Shown: piece by piece, positions 5,088 through 7,258 of the stretch
How the letters are laid out: the number at the start of each line of letters is the position of its first letter
How positions within the stretch are numbered: the first letter of the stretch is position 1
The notes under the pieces: generated by a model
Seen by the model: only the letters and a program-made list of their open reading frames with translations
The model's database searches: none
Told to the model about the DNA's origin: nothing
DNA from: DASPUI01 sp035622995
GTDB lineage: Bacteria > Verrucomicrobiota > Verrucomicrobiia > Chthoniobacterales > UBA10450
Direction of reading: 5' to 3'
Assembly: GCA_035622995.1 (NCBI GenBank)
Contig: DASPUI010000042.1
Location: 1-7,258 of the forward strand
DNA: 7,258 nucleotides
Program-made: the position numbers and the translations under genes

Positions 5088-7064
5088 ATGGGTTTAACGC
5101 TGGTTGAAAAAATTGCCGCGCGACACGCAGACGGACTCGCTTCCGGAACGGCAGTGCGCGCGGGAGACTTCGTTTCAATTCGCCCGCGTCACGTGATGAC
5201 GCATGACAACACCGGCGCGGTGATTCCAAAGTTCAAGCAGATCGGCGCGACGGCGATCGCCGACCAGGCGCAACCGGTCTTCGCCATCGATCACGACATT
5301 CAAAACACGACGCCGAAAAATCTGGAGAAGTACGCCAAGATCGAGGCGTTCGCCGTCGAGCATGGCATCGATTTTTATCCGGCCGGTACCGGCATTTCGC
5401 ATCAAGTGATGGTCGAACAGGGCTACGTTGTTCCCGGCGCGTTGGTGGTGGCGAGTGATTCGCATTCGAATTTATATGGCGCGATGGCGGCATTGGGAAC
5501 GCCGGTTGTGCGCACCGACGCCGCCAGCATTTGGGCGACCGGTGTGACCTGGTGGCAGGTTCCCAAAGTCGCCAAAGTGGACCTGAAAGGAAGACTTTCA
5601 CCGGGCGTCACTGGCAAAGACGTGATCATTGCGTTGTGCGGGTTGTTCAACAAGGACGAAGTGCTGAATCACGCAGTCGAGTTTGTCGGTAACGGCGTGC
5701 CGACCCTTTCGATGTCGGAACGAATGACCATTGCCAACATGACGACCGAATGGGGCGCGCTTGCGGGCGTGTTTCCAATCGATGAAGTGACGCTTAACTA
5801 TTTGCGCTCGCGCGTCGCGGAATTCACAAATCCAAAACGTCCGGGAAAACGCGGACCGAGAACTCGATCCGGCTACACCAGCGCCGATATCGATGCCTGG
5901 TGGAAGAATCGGAGCGAAATCAGCGCCGACGCCGACGCGGCGTACGCGATCGAGCTGGAACTTGATCTGGCAACAGTCGTTCCGCACGTCTCCGGACCGA
6001 ATGAAGTGAAGACAATGGTTTCGCTTCCGGAGATTCAGAAGAAACATGTGTCGATTCAAAAAGCATATTTGTTGTCCTGCGTGAACGCGCGCTTCGAAGA
6101 CCTGCACGATGCCGCCGAGGTGGTTCGCGCCCGGGGCGGACGCGTGGCCGAAGGCGTGGAGTTTTATTTGGCGCCGGCCAGCGCGGAAGTTCAGGCCAGA
6201 TCAGAATCGAACGGCGATTGGAAAACACTGATAGACGCCGGCGCAATTCCGTTGCCGCCCGGTTGCGGAGCGTGCATCGGACTTGGGCGCGGCTTGGTTC
6301 AAAAAGGCGAGACTGCGATTAGCGCGACGAACCGCAATTTCAAGGGCCGCATGGGCGATCGCGATGCGTTGGTTTATCTCGGTTCGCCTGCAGTTGTGGC
6401 AGCAAGCGCGCTGGCCGGATTCATTTGCTCGCCACAAACATTTTCTGAACGGCCCGCGGGTATCGCGATCCGGCGAGCGGAGAGAAAGTCAAAACCTGCC
6501 GGTTCGGTAGAGATCATGTCCGGTTTTCCGCCAAGGGTGCGCGGTCGCGTGCTCTTCATCGACAAGGATAATTTAAATACCGACGGCATTTACGGCAGCA
6601 AACATACTTACCGCGACGATATGACGCCGGAAGAAATGGCGGCGGTTACGTTTGAAAATTACGATCCGAACTTCAACGCGCTCTATCAAAAGGGCGATGT
6701 CGTCGTTGGCGGAATGAATTTTGGCAGCGGTTCCAGCCGTGAACAGGCAGCCACGGCTTTAAAGTTCAAAGGAATCCCTTGTGTTATTGCGGCCAGTTTT
6801 TCCGAAACTTACAAACGCAACGCGTTCAACAACGGTTTCGTGGTGTTCGAATGCCCCGAACTGGTTGCCTATTTGCGGGAGACTCTGATAAGTCGCGCGC
6901 CAACCACCGTTGGTTCGAATGTCACCATCGACTACGCAATCTCCGTTCTCACCGTCGACGGAAAATCGTTCGGCTTTCCGCCGTTGAGCCCAGCCGCCCA
7001 GGAACTGATCGTAGCCGGCGGCGCGGAAAATTTAGTGGCTTCGCGACTTCGCGCGAAATCTTAA
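5088..7064 (+). CDS. Homoaconitase-like aconitase-family hydratase (fungal Lys4 type)
   Basis: A [4Fe-4S] hydro-lyase of 658 residues, complete, with the large and small (swivel) domains in one chain. Family members interconvert citrate/isocitrate or homocitrate/homoisocitrate through the cis-aconitate analogue. Seen: RPRHVMTHDNTGAVIPKF (32-49), FAIDHDIQN with H69, GIDFYPAGTGISHQ, ASDSHSN with D124-S125-H126, VRTDAASIWATGVTWWQVP (141-159). The cluster cysteines are C331 (LLSCVNAR), C393 and C396 (GCGACIGLG). Substrate-site arginines R416 and R421 lie in NRNFKGR, and GSGSSREQAA carries the catalytic serine and arginine (S549, R551). The swivel domain has DNLNTDGIYGSKHTYRDD (494-511). These stretches track yeast Lys4 closely (family length about 690; yeast has NINTDGIYPGKYTYQDD) and differ from mitochondrial aconitase. 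Lys4-like sequence favours homoaconitate, but activity on cis-aconitate cannot be excluded. C331 is followed by VNA rather than the usual TNS. The start is set by the GAGAG at 5077-5081 and the family-typical LTLVEKIAARH opening. Confidence 0.87.
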   Translation: MGLTLVEKIAARHADGLASGTAVRAGDFVSIRPRHVMTHDNTGAVIPKFKQIGATAIADQAQPVFAIDHDIQNTTPKNLEKYAKIEAFAVEHGIDFYPAGTGISHQVMVEQGYVVPGALVVASDSHSNLYGAMAALGTPVVRTDAASIWATGVTWWQVPKVAKVDLKGRLSPGVTGKDVIIALCGLFNKDEVLNHAVEFVGNGVPTLSMSERMTIANMTTEWGALAGVFPIDEVTLNYLRSRVAEFTNPKRPGKRGPRTRSGYTSADIDAWWKNRSEISADADAAYAIELELDLATVVPHVSGPNEVKTMVSLPEIQKKHVSIQKAYLLSCVNARFEDLHDAAEVVRARGGRVAEGVEFYLAPASAEVQARSESNGDWKTLIDAGAIPLPPGCGACIGLGRGLVQKGETAISATNRNFKGRMGDRDALVYLGSPAVVAASALAGFICSPQTFSERPAGIAIRRAERKSKPAGSVEIMSGFPPRVRGRVLFIDKDNLNTDGIYGSKHTYRDDMTPEEMAAVTFENYDPNFNALYQKGDVVVGGMNFGSGSSREQAATALKFKGIPCVIAASFSETYKRNAFNNGFVVFECPELVAYLRETLISRAPTTVGSNVTIDYAISVLTVDGKSFGFPPLSPAAQELIVAGGAENLVASRLRAKS

Positions 7065-7111
7065 CTTCGCCGGTTGCTACCTGTCATTGCTGCCGATAAG
7101 ATCGACACCTT

Positions 7112-7258
7112 ATGGCGAAATATCGAATTGCATGGATGCCCGGTGACGGGGTTGGCCACGATGTGATGGAGGCCGCGCGGCTGGTTTTGGATCGAATGAA
7201 GCTCGATGCCGAATACGTACCGTGCGACATCGGCTGGGAGTTTTGGTGCAAGGAAGGC
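7112..7258 (+). CDS. Isocitrate/isopropylmalate-type beta-decarboxylating dehydrogenase, N-terminal 49 residues only
   Basis: The window ends 49 codons into this gene. The visible part reads MAKYRIAWMPGDGVGHDVM, the conserved PGDGIG-type opening of the family of NAD(P)-dependent isocitrate, 3-isopropylmalate and homoisocitrate dehydrogenases. Then come EAARLVLDRMKLDAEYV and CDIGWEFWCKEG, matching the second strand and the substrate-side helix approach. These enzymes oxidise a 2-hydroxyacid and release CO2, or run reductively. The residues that separate the substrates (the helix after about residue 85 and the nucleotide loop) lie outside the window, so I cannot choose among them. It follows the homoaconitase-like gene by 47 bp on the same strand, the natural order for a dehydratase/dehydrogenase pair. 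No Shine-Dalgarno site is obvious. Confidence 0.85.
   Translation, partial: MAKYRIAWMPGDGVGHDVMEAARLVLDRMKLDAEYVPCDIGWEFWCKEG

Noticed and set aside
5598..6107. 169-codon minus-strand open frame opposite the hydratase gene
   Set aside because: Shadow frame with no family signal. The sense strand encodes conserved Lys4-like sequence throughout.

Overview
This is a high-GC bacterial accessory-metabolism locus with no RNA genes, CRISPR array or recognisable insertion sequence. It consists of one leftward gene cut by the left edge and five rightward genes in a tight row, the last cut by the right edge. The host cannot be named from sequence alone. GC-rich coding, mostly weak Shine-Dalgarno sites, and short intergenic repeats of the 'TTCGTGTTCATTCGTGG' kind would fit an environmental Verrucomicrobiota, Acidobacteriota or similar lineage, but this is low-confidence inference.

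Layout: (1) bases 1-976, minus strand: the N-terminal 325 residues of a glutaryl-CoA-dehydrogenase-like acyl-CoA dehydrogenase. (2) 977-1076: a 100-bp divergent promoter region. (3) 1077-2627: a 516-residue ATP-grasp/CoA-ligase subunit resembling SucC and the AclB half of ATP-citrate lyase, with a long C-terminal tail. (4) 2627-4351: a 574-residue fusion of a SucD-like CoA ligase with a citrate-synthase-type lyase domain, the architecture of AclA, overlapping the previous stop by one base. (5) 4445-5044: an HD-domain protein whose central HD motif reads AD. (6) 5088-7064: a complete aconitase-family protein that looks much more like fungal homoaconitase (Lys4) than like the mitochondrial or AcnA aconitases. 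(7) 7112 to the right edge: the start of an isocitrate/isopropylmalate/homoisocitrate-type dehydrogenase. The HD gene is flanked by two different short repeat tracts.

How they may work together: an ATP-dependent tricarboxylate-cleaving synthetase/lyase, a dehydratase and a beta-decarboxylating dehydrogenase form a complete module joining a 2-oxoacid to acetyl-CoA plus a shorter 2-oxoacid. With citrate-sized substrates this is the ATP-citrate lyase/aconitase/isocitrate dehydrogenase arm of the reductive TCA cycle. The Lys4-like dehydratase, the divergent glutaryl-CoA-dehydrogenase-like gene and the apparent loss of citrate-contacting residues in the ligase subunit together suggest a one-carbon-longer version acting on homocitrate, homoaconitate, homoisocitrate and 2-oxoadipate, with glutaryl-CoA one step away. 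That reading is inference. The family assignments beneath it are well supported by motifs.
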